A stretch of 64,000 nucleotides of DNA from Hymenobacter sp. BT559 (GCF_017571525.1 NZ_JAGETY010000005.1:186001-250000), one strand, 5' to 3'; shown: positions 25,984-34,848, counted from the stretch's first letter. Notes: a model not told the origin generated them from the sequence alone. Numbers and translations: made by a program.

Positions 25984-27257
25984 TTTTCTACAGCGGCATA
26001 CCAGAGCATTTCATACTCGGGGCGGCGCACCAGTTCGTAGTTATCAGGTGCTAAGGTACTAGGGCGCGGCCGGAAGGTGAAGGCCACGGCCTCGCCCTGG
26101 CGGCCTGCTTGGTCGTAGTGCCAGCGCTCCTCGCCGGTGGGCAGGCGGCGCACGCTCTGGGGCGGGCCTAGCACCACGTAGAGCAGGCCGCGGTCGGTGA
26201 GCCAGCCGGCTTTGTGGCCGGTGAAGAGCTCATTGGCAGTCGTTACGTGTTGGTAATAGCGCCGTATCAGGTCGCGGCCCCGCGCCTGGTCGCCACCTGC
26301 CGCATCGAGCCAGAAGCGGTCGATGGCCCGCTTGGGGTCGGGCGATTTTAGCAGGGCCTGGCGCTCGGCGGCGGTGGTGAGATAAAGCAGCGGCTCAATG
26401 ACTTCGGGCGCGGTGCGCTGGCCCGGAAAGCTGGCGGGCACCACTAGCAGCGGCACCGTGCGCACGGGCTCGCCGCCCGCGCCACCTACTTTCAGGGCAT
26501 AAAGCCCCTGCTCGCGCAGCCGCAGCAAATTGCCCGCCGCTACCGGCGCGGCCGAAGAGTCGAGCACCCCGAGCGTGCGCGGCGCGGCCGGCTGGCTATG
26601 TGGGTCGGTGAAGGGCGGCAGGGCCGGCGTGCCGGTGGGGTAGCGGCGCCAGCGCACGGGCTGACCCAGGCCATAAGTAGCTACGGCTACGCCTTCGCCT
26701 GCATTTAGATAAGGCCGGGCGAGCACCAGCCCAGCCGAGTCGAGCAATACAAAGGGCCTAGCCAATACCTCGGGCGTGAGGCGCAGCCAGGCCGTGGTGC
26801 CAGGGTCTTGGTCGGCGCCGGGCGGCTGGCTGGCAAGTGAGGGCTTATCGAGGCTGACTTGCAGCACCGCGCCCGGCGCGAGGCTAGCGGCTGCCACGGC
26901 CGCCGTGAGCACCTGCACTGGCGCGGCGGGGTCGGAGCCGGGGTAGGGGCGGGCCGCGCGTACTAGCTGCCACTGCGGCTGCTTGGCCTCGTAAGTGGCC
27001 CAGCCGGTGAGGCGCAGCCGCACGGGCGCGGAACCGGCAGCCGGCGCGGGCTGGTTGATAAAGATGCGGAGGCTGTCGCCTTCGCGGCGGGTGGCGGGCA
27101 GCAGCCGGTCGGGCACCGGGCGGTAGAGGCCGGCAAAATCGGGCGTGGGCAGCAGCTGCGGCGCGGCGCCCAGGCTGCTAAGGCCGACTAGCCCAAGCGC
27201 CAGCCAGAACTTAGCTTTCCGCCCGTCGTAAATTGCCTTTCTTTTCAGATAACTCAT
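25956..27257 (-). CDS. GWxTD domain-containing exported protein
   Basis: 433 residues from ATG 27257. A GTG three codons upstream (27266) is possible but would run into the divergent gene. The N-terminus is basic, then hydrophobic (KFWLALGLVGLSSLGAAP), a likely signal peptide. The C-terminal third has the GWxTD motif (TGHKAGWLTDRGLLYVVLGPP) and ends with YEMLWYAAVEKW. GWxTD proteins are common in Bacteroidota and their role is not settled. Its start codon shares the tetranucleotide CATG with the start of the divergent DUF4834 gene, leaving no intergenic DNA. Confidence 0.85.
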   Translation of the reverse strand: MSYLKRKAIYDGRKAKFWLALGLVGLSSLGAAPQLLPTPDFAGLYRPVPDRLLPATRREGDSLRIFINQPAPAAGSAPVRLRLTGWATYEAKQPQWQLVRAARPYPGSDPAAPVQVLTAAVAAASLAPGAVLQVSLDKPSLASQPPGADQDPGTTAWLRLTPEVLARPFVLLDSAGLVLARPYLNAGEGVAVATYGLGQPVRWRRYPTGTPALPPFTDPHSQPAAPRTLGVLDSSAAPVAAGNLLRLREQGLYALKVGGAGGEPVRTVPLLVVPASFPGQRTAPEVIEPLLYLTTAAERQALLKSPDPKRAIDRFWLDAAGGDQARGRDLIRRYYQHVTTANELFTGHKAGWLTDRGLLYVVLGPPQSVRRLPTGEERWHYDQAGRQGEAVAFTFRPRPSTLAPDNYELVRRPEYEMLWYAAVEKWRTTMTAR

Positions 27258-27549
27258 GGGCTTCACGCTTTCGCTGCTGATTTTCTTTGTGCTTGTACGG
27301 TTTGTGCTGCCTCGGGTGCTGCGCGCCGTGCTAGGGGGCTTTGTGCGGCAGCAGGTGCATAAGGCGCAACAGGGCGGTTTTTACCCGCCCAGCGGCTTTC
27401 CGGGCGGAAGCTACCAGGCGCCACCGCAAAGTGAGTCGGCCGCCCGGCCCGGCCAGGTACGCGTCGAGTACATGCCGCCAACTAGCTCCACTGGCGAGCG
27501 CAAGCCCGAATTTCGGGGCGGCGAGTATGTAGACTATGAAGAAGTCTGA
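27256..27549 (+). CDS. DUF4834 family small membrane protein
   Basis: 97 residues. One N-terminal transmembrane helix (TLSLLIFFVLVRFVLPRVLR), then a flexible Gly/Pro/Ser-rich cytoplasmic tail ending EYVDYEEV. This plan matches DUF4834, found only in Bacteroidota and of unknown function. The start codon at 27256-27258 overlaps that of the divergent GWxTD gene. The stop codon TGA (27547-27549) lies inside the left arm of the inverted repeat that bounds the GxxExxY element. Confidence 0.8.
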   Translation: MGFTLSLLIFFVLVRFVLPRVLRAVLGGFVRQQVHKAQQGGFYPPSGFPGGSYQAPPQSESAARPGQVRVEYMPPTSSTGERKPEFRGGEYVDYEEV

Positions 27550-27599
27550 ACCATGGATTCGGACGGATTTTTTGGATTAGTCGGATTTTGTGGGCGATT
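27545..27599 (+). repeat. Left 55-bp inverted-repeat arm of the GxxExxY element
   Basis: Matches the reverse complement of 28072-28126 at 53 of 55 positions. The arm is itself built of spaced GGATT units, roughly every 10 bases. It includes the stop codon of the DUF4834 gene. Confidence 0.9.
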
Positions 27600-27612
27600 G
27601 ATGCGCTCCCCT

Positions 27613-27999
27613 TTAGCGGGAATGGGTTTTTAGAAAACGTTTGAATTTTAAGCTGGGCTCACCAAAATTGTTGAGTAAGCCAACCTCTAAGCGATAAGCT
27701 TCCAGGTAGTTGATAATCTGAGCGTAGTGCATAGCATTTAGTTCATGTAGCGCTTTTAGCTCTACCAGCACGGTTTCCTCGACTAAGAAATCGACGCGGC
27801 GGCTACCCACTTCTACTCCTTTGTAGAAAATTGGCATTTCCAATTCTCGGCCGAAGACGACACCTGCCTGCTCTAGCTCTACCGCTAGGCTTCGCTGATA
27901 GATTACTTCCTGAAACCCAGTACCCATCAGCTTGTGCACACCCATGGCGCAGCCGATAACCTTTTCCGTCACTTTGTTAAAACGAGTATCAAGCAGCAT
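27613..27999 (-). CDS. GxxExxY family protein (PD-(D/E)XK nuclease-like)
   Basis: 128 residues. It carries the name-giving motif GTGFQEVIYQRSL (Gly-x-x-Glu-x-x-Tyr) at about 26-38. It also has VDFLVEETVLVELKAL, with the D...ExK arrangement of PD-(D/E)XK nucleases, and QIINYLEAYRLEVGLLNNFG. The family is widespread in environmental bacteria and its role is unproven. It is the only gene between two 55-bp inverted repeats, has its own TACCTTTG box, and fills the gap between two converging genes. That suggests a small mobile or repeat-borne unit. Confidence 0.9.
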   Translation of the reverse strand: MLLDTRFNKVTEKVIGCAMGVHKLMGTGFQEVIYQRSLAVELEQAGVVFGRELEMPIFYKGVEVGSRRVDFLVEETVLVELKALHELNAMHYAQIINYLEAYRLEVGLLNNFGEPSLKFKRFLKTHSR

Positions 28000-28019
28000 A
28001 AAATCGGAAAAGTGGAATT

Positions 28020-28027
28020 CAAAGGTA
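28020..28027 (-). promoter_or_regulatory. -7 box (TACCTTTG) for the GxxExxY gene
   Basis: Minus-strand exact TAnnTTTG match 20 bases before ATG 27999, inside the inverted repeats, so the unit carries its own promoter. Confidence 0.5.
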
Positions 28028-28071
28028 GCTATCCTGCTAAATCCTACTTATTAGCCAATCTGCCTGCTTAT

Positions 28072-28126
28072 AATCGCCCACAAAATCCGACTAATCCGAA
28101 AAATCCGTCCGAATCCGTGGTTCAGA
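28072..28126 (-). repeat. Right 55-bp inverted-repeat arm of the GxxExxY element
   Basis: Reverse complement of 27545-27599 with two mismatches. It ends exactly beside the stop codon of the DUF5686 gene (28127-28129). Confidence 0.9.
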
Positions 28127-30787
28127 TTAAAAACCCAGCCCGATTCTTACACCAGTGCCCGCCCGCTGCCCGCTTTGCAGCCCGGTATAAAAATCAGCGC
28201 GCAGTACCTTGAAAATGTGCTCGATGCCGGCCCCTAGCTCCACGTAATGCCCTAGCTGGGCGGTGTGCAGGTAGTTGACCGACAGTACTTCCTGCCACTT
28301 CAGCTGGCGTAGCAGCGGGACTTTGTTGAAAATGAACCCGTTGAAATGGTGGTTGAAGTGTCCCTCGAAGTAGCTGGCGCGGGTGCTGTACTGGTAGTAG
28401 TCGAGCAGTTGAAACTCGTTGAAATTGGCTGCCAGCAGCGTGCGGTTGCCCGAGAAGTGGCGGTAGTCGGCGAAGGTTATGCCCTCCTGCTTGCCCACGA
28501 AGCCGCCCACGATGGCCTGCACCGTGGAGGTGCCGGCTAGCCCCAGGTTAAGCACGTGGCGCACCGAGGCTTGCAGCAGCAGGTAGCGCACATCGGCCCC
28601 TAGCAAATGCGGCACCGCCAGCCGGCCCTGCGCGCCAAACGTAGGCCATTTCGAACCCAGATTAAACTTGCCATCGGGCCGCGTGATGTAGCGCTGGCCG
28701 GGCTTATAACTCAGGCTGAGGCCTAGCACGGCGGCGTTGCTGCGGCCAAAGGCAGTGGCGCTGCCAGGGGCTTCCTCGGCCACCGGCTCGTTGGGGGTGA
28801 AAGCGCGGCCGGGCACATCGTGCCACAGATAATCGGCGGTATTATAGAGCTGCACGCGCTGGAAGTAGCTAGCCGCGCCGCGCACCGTGAGGCCATTGAG
28901 CGGCTCCCAGAGGTAGCTCAGCTCGGCACCCTCGCGGCGGTAGAGCTTGGCGTAGTTCTCGTTGAGTAGCAGTGAATAAGCTGAATTTATGAACGGCGTG
29001 AGCTGCGAGTTGCGGTCGAAATTTTCGATGGTGCGGCCGGCCACTAGCCCTAGCTGGCGCGTCTTCTGCGGGTCGAGCTGCCAGTTCATGGTCAGGCTGG
29101 GCTGGAGCTGCTGGTTCGAGAAGCCGTAGCGCAGCGTGGGCGTCAGGGTCAGGAAGCGGCGGTCGTCGGTGCGCTGGGTGTAGGTGGCCTGGGCGTTCAG
29201 CACGTAGCCCTCTACCGTGTTGTATTGCAGCTCGTTGAAGATGGGCGCCACGGCTAGGCTGCGCTTGGCGAAGGTATTGCTGTGGGTATAGCCGGTGAGT
29301 AGCAGCTTGCTCACGCTCAGCTCGTTGCGCTTGCGGTCGAGCGAGTCCTGGTAGGGGCGCGACTTGCGCACCACCTCGCTGCTGTCCTTCTTGTGGTAGT
29401 CTACTTTTTCCTCCGCGGTAAGCGGTACCGGGCGCACCTGGCTCCAGTAGCTGCTGTCGCGGTCGTTCACGCCTTTTTCTACCAGCTCCACCTCGCCGCG
29501 CTTGAGGGTGGCTAGCGGGTCGTTGCGCAGCGAGTCGCGTCGGGCCTGCTTCACCTGGCGGCGCACCTGCTTGCTCAGGCCGCTCAGGTTGGGCTTTTCG
29601 CGCTTGATTTGCTGGGTCAGTTCTTTAGTTGTAACTGGGGCAATAGCTTGGGGGCTAGCCGCTTCGGCTTTGGCGACTAGCTCGGCGGGCGGCCCGGGGT
29701 AGGTGGGCACCACGCGATTGTAATCCGACAAAATGCCCGTAGCGTAGCCCGAGCCCTTGAAGCCAAACGCCGAAAAGCTGAACGTGACCTGCTGCGACTG
29801 CACCACCCAGGCGTGCGGCACGCCGGGCGCGGGCGCGTAGAGCTGCTCGATGTGCAGCTCATCAACGTAGTCGAGCTGGGCATCTTTGGTGAGGCGCAGG
29901 TCGGTGGAGTGAATGCGCCACGAGCCATCCACGATGTAGATAAAGCCCGAAAAGGCCGGGTCGTTGCGGCGGCGCGGCGTCACGCGGATTTTATGCACCG
30001 TTTCGCCGCCCCGCGTGCTGGAGCCTATCAGCTCGTAGGTATAAAACAGGCCCGCGTTGCTGGCAATCGGCGACACGAAGCCCCGCCCGCCGAAGGGCGC
30101 CTTGATGAGGTTGTCGTAAAACGTGAGGCTGGCCCCCGCGCTGGCTTGGTCAAACGGGATGCCGCGCGTGTTGCCACTCACCCGCCCCGACAGCATGCGC
30201 TGCTTTATCACGTTGGGCTGCTGGAAGGAGATATCCGACAGGCTCTCCGCCAGGTAAAAAATGCCCGGCTTGATGTCGGGCCCCACCTTAAACAAGCCTA
30301 GCACCTTGCCCGGCGTGTCGCTGAGCCGCGCCAACGTCTTGACGTAAAGCCGTGCCCGAAACGAGGCTACCTCGCGCCGGTAGTAGGGCCGCCACTGCTG
30401 CGCGTGCTGAATGATGGCGTAAGCCGGGTCGCGGTCGGAGCCGCGCACCGTCACTTCGTTCAGGCTATAGGCCTCGGGGGCTAGCGCCACGTTCAGCACC
30501 AGGGTCGAGTCGCCGGCCGGCACGCGCACGGCCTCGGTGCGCGGCTTGTAGCCCACATATTGAAAGACAAGCTGATAGGTGCCGGCCGCTAGCCGCAGCT
30601 GGTACTGTCCCAGCTCGTTGGTGCCAGTGCTGACGGCCGCGCCCCGCACCGCCACGTTGGCAAAGGGCAGGCCCGCCCCGTCGGGGCCGCTGACCTTCCC
30701 CTTAATAATGCCGGCGTGCGCGGCCACGGCCGTTAAGAACCAGAAAATGACTGCGTACTGAAACGACTGGCGAACGACAACCGACAT
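28127..30787 (-). CDS. DUF5686 / carboxypeptidase-regulatory-like outer-membrane protein
   Basis: 886 residues. Signal peptide at the N-terminus (FQYAVIFWFLTAVAAHAG). A carboxypeptidase-regulatory-like beta-sandwich follows at about 27-115 (IKGKVSGPDGAGLPFANVAVRG). Residues 120 onward are the DUF5686 region: AYAIIQHAQQWRPYYRREVASFRARLYVKTLARL is typical. The C-terminal half alternates short aromatic strands as in an outer-membrane beta-barrel and ends RIGLGF, a proper terminal Phe. Function unknown. It lacks a TonB box and plug, so it is not a SusC-type receptor. It converges on the GxxExxY element. Confidence 0.85.
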   Translation of the reverse strand: MSVVVRQSFQYAVIFWFLTAVAAHAGIIKGKVSGPDGAGLPFANVAVRGAAVSTGTNELGQYQLRLAAGTYQLVFQYVGYKPRTEAVRVPAGDSTLVLNVALAPEAYSLNEVTVRGSDRDPAYAIIQHAQQWRPYYRREVASFRARLYVKTLARLSDTPGKVLGLFKVGPDIKPGIFYLAESLSDISFQQPNVIKQRMLSGRVSGNTRGIPFDQASAGASLTFYDNLIKAPFGGRGFVSPIASNAGLFYTYELIGSSTRGGETVHKIRVTPRRRNDPAFSGFIYIVDGSWRIHSTDLRLTKDAQLDYVDELHIEQLYAPAPGVPHAWVVQSQQVTFSFSAFGFKGSGYATGILSDYNRVVPTYPGPPAELVAKAEAASPQAIAPVTTKELTQQIKREKPNLSGLSKQVRRQVKQARRDSLRNDPLATLKRGEVELVEKGVNDRDSSYWSQVRPVPLTAEEKVDYHKKDSSEVVRKSRPYQDSLDRKRNELSVSKLLLTGYTHSNTFAKRSLAVAPIFNELQYNTVEGYVLNAQATYTQRTDDRRFLTLTPTLRYGFSNQQLQPSLTMNWQLDPQKTRQLGLVAGRTIENFDRNSQLTPFINSAYSLLLNENYAKLYRREGAELSYLWEPLNGLTVRGAASYFQRVQLYNTADYLWHDVPGRAFTPNEPVAEEAPGSATAFGRSNAAVLGLSLSYKPGQRYITRPDGKFNLGSKWPTFGAQGRLAVPHLLGADVRYLLLQASVRHVLNLGLAGTSTVQAIVGGFVGKQEGITFADYRHFSGNRTLLAANFNEFQLLDYYQYSTRASYFEGHFNHHFNGFIFNKVPLLRQLKWQEVLSVNYLHTAQLGHYVELGAGIEHIFKVLRADFYTGLQSGQRAGTGVRIGLGF

Positions 30788-30880
30788 AACTAATTATACT
30801 TCCAAAAGCAGGCAGCAAGATAGGCCGGCTGCCTGCTAGATACTGGGTAAGAAGAAAAGGTTGGCTGCCGGCCCCGAGCG

Positions 30881-31747
30881 CTACGCGGGCTTTTTCTCCT
30901 GCCGGCTCAGGTACCAGGCATTAAGCAGCACACCGAGCAGTACCAGCCCGATGCCGGGGTACACCGTGGGCTTGATTTTATCGCCAAACACGAAATAGCC
31001 CATCGCGGTGGCGTAGATAAGCCCCAGGTAGTCAAGCGCCGCCACAAAGTTGGCCTGCTTTTCCTGGAAGGCCTGCGTGACGCACCACAGCGCCACATGC
31101 GTGAAGATGCCGGCCAGCGCCAGCCAGGCCCAGTCGGTGCCGCGCGGCAGCTTTAGGTCAAACAGCATCCAGCCCGCCGCGATGGCCAGCGGCACGAGGT
31201 TGAAGTAAAATACCGGCACTAGTGGCGCAATTTTATTGCCCACGCGGCGCAGAAACACGCTGCTCATGCCCGACGACACGGCCGCGCCCACACCTATCAG
31301 CACGCCGGCCGAGAGTAGCCCGTCGGTGCCCTTGGCCAGCACCACACCCGCCACGGCTAAGGCATAAAAAAGCCATTGCCAGGGCTTTAGCGGCTCGCCC
31401 ACCAGCCAGATGGCCGCCACGGCCGTGACCACCGGGGCCAGGTAAGTAAGCGTCACGGCCCCGCCGATGGGCAGTGCCTTAAGGGCCAGGAAGCCGCCGA
31501 TGATTGAGCCGGCCCCAAAAATGCCCCGGCCCCAGAGGTTGCCGCGCGCCCCAGGCGGGCCCCATACCGGCTCGTGGGTGCGCCGCAGCTGAATAACGGT
31601 GAGCGTGAGCGAGATAAAGCAGCGGGCAAAGATGATTTCGGCGGTGGGCAGGCCGTCGAGCTTCTTCACGGCCACGTTGACGACGGCCAGCAACGCCGTG
31701 GAGGCGAGCATGTAGAGGATTCCGGGCGAAAGGCGCATACAAGGCAA
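30881..31747 (-). CDS. EamA/DMT-superfamily transporter
   Basis: 288 residues with ten predicted membrane helices in two EamA repeats (LYMLASTALLAVVNVAVKKLDGLP at the start of the first, GIFTHVALWCVTQAFQEKQANFVAALDYLGLIYATAMGYFVFGDKI in the second). A second Met at residue 4 (base 31738) may be the real start. Members export or exchange metabolites, amino acids or nucleotide sugars, and the substrate cannot be read from sequence. Single gene, divergent from recX. Confidence 0.88.
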   Translation of the reverse strand: MPCMRLSPGILYMLASTALLAVVNVAVKKLDGLPTAEIIFARCFISLTLTVIQLRRTHEPVWGPPGARGNLWGRGIFGAGSIIGGFLALKALPIGGAVTLTYLAPVVTAVAAIWLVGEPLKPWQWLFYALAVAGVVLAKGTDGLLSAGVLIGVGAAVSSGMSSVFLRRVGNKIAPLVPVFYFNLVPLAIAAGWMLFDLKLPRGTDWAWLALAGIFTHVALWCVTQAFQEKQANFVAALDYLGLIYATAMGYFVFGDKIKPTVYPGIGLVLLGVLLNAWYLSRQEKKPA

Positions 31748-31881
31748 AAACGGCGATGGCCCCGGCGCGGCGGCACGTTTGGCCCCCGGCGGCCGTTGCA
31801 GCAGGCAGCGGCGGGCCAGCTAGTACAACGGGCTAGCCCCCGCTTCGTTCCCGTATTTTGCGGCCGCCTCTTATTTGCCCT

Positions 31882-32379
31882 ATGTTTAAGAACCCCGACA
31901 AAGCCCCCAAGACCTACACGCCCGGCGAGGCGCTGCCCAAAATCGCGGCTTTCTGCGCCTACCAGGAGCGCACGCAGCGCGAGGTCGAGGAAAAGCTCAA
32001 AAGCTACGGCCTCGACGAAGACGAGGCCGGCGAAATCATCATCCGCCTAAGCCGTGAAAAGCTGCTCGATGAGGAGCGCTACGCCCAGGCCTACGCCCGC
32101 GGCAAGCACCGCACCAACGGCTGGGGCCGCCGCCGCATCAAGCTGGAAATGAAAGCGAAAGGCCTGAGCGAGTATTGCATCAAAAGCGGCCTCAAGGAGC
32201 TGGACGGCGAAGAGTACTATGACAAGCTGAAGCAGCTGCTAGGCCAGCGCGACGCCCGCGAAAAGGAAACGCACCCCATGAAACGCAAGATGAAACTCAT
32301 GGCCTACCTTACCCAAAAAGGCTACGAGTCGGACCTGATACAGGAGGCGCTGGGCGAGCTGGCTGCCGAGGACGAGTAG
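31882..32379 (+). CDS. recX: Regulatory protein RecX
   Basis: 165 residues from ATG 31882. The frame is open a little further upstream, but only with a TTG. All-helical protein with RecX repeats: ALPKIAAFCAYQERTQREVEEKLKSYGL, IIIRLSREKLLDEERYAQAYARGKHR and WGRRRIKLEMKAKGLSEYCIKSGLKEL. RecX caps RecA filaments and limits strand exchange. recA is not in the window. The C-terminal module (MKRKMKLMAYLTQKGYESDLIQEAL) is also typical. Confidence 0.92.
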   Translation: MFKNPDKAPKTYTPGEALPKIAAFCAYQERTQREVEEKLKSYGLDEDEAGEIIIRLSREKLLDEERYAQAYARGKHRTNGWGRRRIKLEMKAKGLSEYCIKSGLKELDGEEYYDKLKQLLGQRDAREKETHPMKRKMKLMAYLTQKGYESDLIQEALGELAAEDE

Positions 32380-32446
32380 CCAGCCGGCAACTTCTGTTTG
32401 TCAACTACGTTAGTACTACTAAAAATAGCAGCTAACTTTTGGCATC

Positions 32447-32809
32447 ATGAAAATTGCAGTTGAAAAAGGCGACGATAAAGTCTTCTTGCCCGATGGCCGC
32501 CACACCGTTACCATTACCAGTATCGAGGAAGGCACCAGCGAGCACCAGAACGTACCGTTTTTTGCTGCCCACATGGAAAACGAGGATGGCTTCGTGACTC
32601 AGCGCTTTTATAACTCACCGGCCGGCCATCCTATCATCTTGTCGCTCTATTCGGCCGTGGGCATTAAGCCGCAGGAAGGTAAAGACCTTGATACCAAACA
32701 ACTGGTTGGCAAGCATCTGTCGGTAGAAGTGAGCGACCACAGCTACACTGACCCCGCCAGCGGCAATGAGCGCAGTATTCGGCAGGCCACGGGCTTTCGG
32801 GCGGCCTAG
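32447..32809 (+). CDS. Small conserved-looking protein of unknown function
   Basis: 120 residues, soluble, no signal. It begins MKIAVEKGDDKVFLPDGRHTVTITSIEEG and contains GFVTQRFYNSPAGHPIILSLYSAVG and DTKQLVGKHLSVEV. I do not recognise it firmly. The plan (beta-strands, an 'LPDG...V.I..IEEG' opening, bulky aromatic loop) recalls small OB-fold-like proteins linked to phage ssDNA work, but that is only a resemblance. It lies 67 bases after recX on the same strand and ends at a bidirectional terminator. Confidence 0.7.
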   Translation: MKIAVEKGDDKVFLPDGRHTVTITSIEEGTSEHQNVPFFAAHMENEDGFVTQRFYNSPAGHPIILSLYSAVGIKPQEGKDLDTKQLVGKHLSVEVSDHSYTDPASGNERSIRQATGFRAA

Positions 32810-32828
32810 CCGTAGGTAGTAACTACGT

Positions 32829-32874
32829 AAGAGAACGTCATGCTGAGCGCAACTCGGCATGACGTTCTCTTTTA
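32829..32874. terminator. Bidirectional terminator between converging genes
   Basis: A perfect 15-bp stem (32829-32843 with 32857-32871) with a loop of about 13 bases and a T run on the plus strand. Confidence 0.85.
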
Positions 32875-32887
32875 AGGCTGCTAGATT

Positions 32888-33523
32888 TCACAGCTTGCGT
32901 GGCGCCGTTGGTGCTACCAGCTGCTGGCCTATTATCACGCGCCGGCCGGTGAGCGTATGCAGCATGGGCACGAGTAGTTGCTGCGCGTTGCGCTGCGTTT
33001 CAGCCAGAATGCCGCTTTGCAGCGCCGACTTACGCACCTGAGCCTCGGCGTAGCGGTAGGCGTCATCGACAAGGCTAGCGTCGTCGAAAAAGCCATTTTG
33101 GGTGCTGAAAACGCGGCTTAGGTTGTGGTTCACCTGAAAAGCGCACAGCTCGGGCGCGGGCAAGATGATGCGCACCACCGAGTCACCTTCCAGCACTACG
33201 TCCTGGGGACGGATTTTGCGCAGGTCGAGGCAGCCCACGGCCTCACCGCCCACAATGAGGGCCGCCTTGGCATCGGGCAAAAACGGGTATTTAGCCGTGC
33301 GCTTGTACTCCACCACATCTTTGAAGCGGTAGCGCACCAGCTCCAGCTTGCCCAGCGCTTCGACCTGCGTGAGCACTGTGTTGTGCGTCACCGACACCTG
33401 CGGCTCACGCGGGGCTAGCGGGTTGAGGCTAGCCAGCGTAGTGCCGATTTTGCGCCACAAAAACACGCCCAGCGCCACAAGGATAAACAACGGGATGAGG
33501 CGGCGAATGAGGCGAGGCAGCAT
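32888..33523 (-). CDS. DUF4230 domain-containing membrane-anchored protein
   Basis: 211 residues from ATG 33523 (MLPRLIRRLIPLFILVALGVFLW), which gives an N-terminal membrane anchor directly. An upstream in-frame ATG (33640) would overlap the divergent gene and add 39 residues with no membrane or signal character. The rest is DUF4230: NTVLTQVEALGKLELVRYRFKDVVEYKR, VGGEAVGCLDLRKIRPQDVVLEGD and VVRIILPAPELCAFQVNHNLSRV. The domain is widespread and uncharacterised, probably periplasmic. Confidence 0.82.
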   Translation of the reverse strand: MLPRLIRRLIPLFILVALGVFLWRKIGTTLASLNPLAPREPQVSVTHNTVLTQVEALGKLELVRYRFKDVVEYKRTAKYPFLPDAKAALIVGGEAVGCLDLRKIRPQDVVLEGDSVVRIILPAPELCAFQVNHNLSRVFSTQNGFFDDASLVDDAYRYAEAQVRKSALQSGILAETQRNAQQLLVPMLHTLTGRRVIIGQQLVAPTAPRKL

Positions 33524-33624
33524 GATGGGCAACGGGGCCAGCCAGCGCCAGCCTATTTGTAGAGGGTAGCCAGTAATACCCCAAACCACACCCTCAGGTT
33601 GGCGCCGCGTAGCTTTGACGGGCA

Positions 33625-34848
33625 ATGGCAACGCTTCCATCTTCCATTTTAGCAGCGATACGCCACCTGGCGCGCTATCACCGCTGGCTGCTGCTAGGCC
33701 TGTGGCTGCTGGTGCAGGCCGCCTACCTGGCCAAGTACCACGGCCCGCACTACGCTAACGACAGTGCCCGCTACCTCAACTACGCCGCCAACCTGGCCGA
33801 GCACGGCTACTACAAAATCGCGCCCGGCACGGCCCCCACTACCATCGCCAACAATGGCTTGGCTAATTTTCAGTACGAGCACAACCAGCGGTACATCCTC
33901 TACCCGTGGTTTCAGAGCGTGTGGCTGCGGCTGCATGCCGGGTGGTGGGGCATTGTGCTGGGCCAGCTTGCTATATCGGGGCTAGCGGCGCTGGCGCTGT
34001 ATAGCGCCGTGCGGCAGCTGGCCAGTGGGCAGCTCGGGGCGGCGGCCGTAGCTACCGCGCTATTTATCGGGTGGCCCGATGTGCAGCAGTTTAATTGCTT
34101 CTTGCTCACCGAGTCGCTGTTCATTAGCCTATCGGTGCTTTCATGCTGGGCTTTTGTCAGAACGCGTGGTAGCGGCTGGGGTGCATGGCTGCTTTTGCTG
34201 GGCTTGCTGCTACTCACGGCGCTTGTGCGCCCCAATGGGTTTGTGGTGGCGGGCGCGGTGGGCCTGGCGGGGCTAGCCACGCTCTTCACCAAAAAGCGGC
34301 GCGTATTCTGGCTGGCGGTAGGGGCAGCGGTGCTGGCCACGCCCCTGGCCGTGTGGTGGCTCAATCATCAGCTGGTCAGCTTCTACATAGTGGAAACGTA
34401 TGTGCGTGGCGAGCTCATGTTTGCTACGCCGGTGTGGGCGGTGCACCCCAGTGCGCCGCTGGTGCTGCCGCCCGATGGCATCGGCCAGATGTCAAGAGTA
34501 CTCTACTTTGCCGCTCACAACCCTGGCTTTCTGGCCAAGCTGATGCTGGGCAAGCTGCTCGTATTCTTTAGCAGTATCAAGCCCTATTACTCGCTGAGCC
34601 ACAAGCTGATGAGCGTGCTGGTGCTGTGGCCGCTCTACTACCTGGCGGTGCGCGGCGCGCGGCTAGCCTCGGTGTGGCTGCCGGGGCGGGCATTTCTGGT
34701 CGGGGTGCCGCTGCTGCAAGCCGCCGTGGTCATGCTCACCGTCGATGACTACGATGTGCGGTTTCTGGCCCCGGTGCTGCCGTTTGTATTCGCGCTGGCC
34801 GGGCTGGCAATAAGGGAATGGCTTGAGGGAATGAATATTAGAAAGTAG
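33625..34848 (+). CDS. GT-C-type multi-spanning membrane protein, possible glycosyltransferase family 39-like
   Basis: 407 residues with about nine to eleven membrane helices. The first external loop has HYANDSARYLNYAANLAEHGYY, with acidic residues in the place of the catalytic Asp of GT-C (ArnT/PMT-like) enzymes. It also has RYILYPWFQSVWL and FLLTESLFISLSVL, as in that class. Such enzymes move sugars from polyprenyl carriers on the periplasmic side. Substrate unknown, no glycan cluster nearby. Divergent from DUF4230. Confidence 0.72.
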   Translation: MATLPSSILAAIRHLARYHRWLLLGLWLLVQAAYLAKYHGPHYANDSARYLNYAANLAEHGYYKIAPGTAPTTIANNGLANFQYEHNQRYILYPWFQSVWLRLHAGWWGIVLGQLAISGLAALALYSAVRQLASGQLGAAAVATALFIGWPDVQQFNCFLLTESLFISLSVLSCWAFVRTRGSGWGAWLLLLGLLLLTALVRPNGFVVAGAVGLAGLATLFTKKRRVFWLAVGAAVLATPLAVWWLNHQLVSFYIVETYVRGELMFATPVWAVHPSAPLVLPPDGIGQMSRVLYFAAHNPGFLAKLMLGKLLVFFSSIKPYYSLSHKLMSVLVLWPLYYLAVRGARLASVWLPGRAFLVGVPLLQAAVVMLTVDDYDVRFLAPVLPFVFALAGLAIREWLEGMNIRK

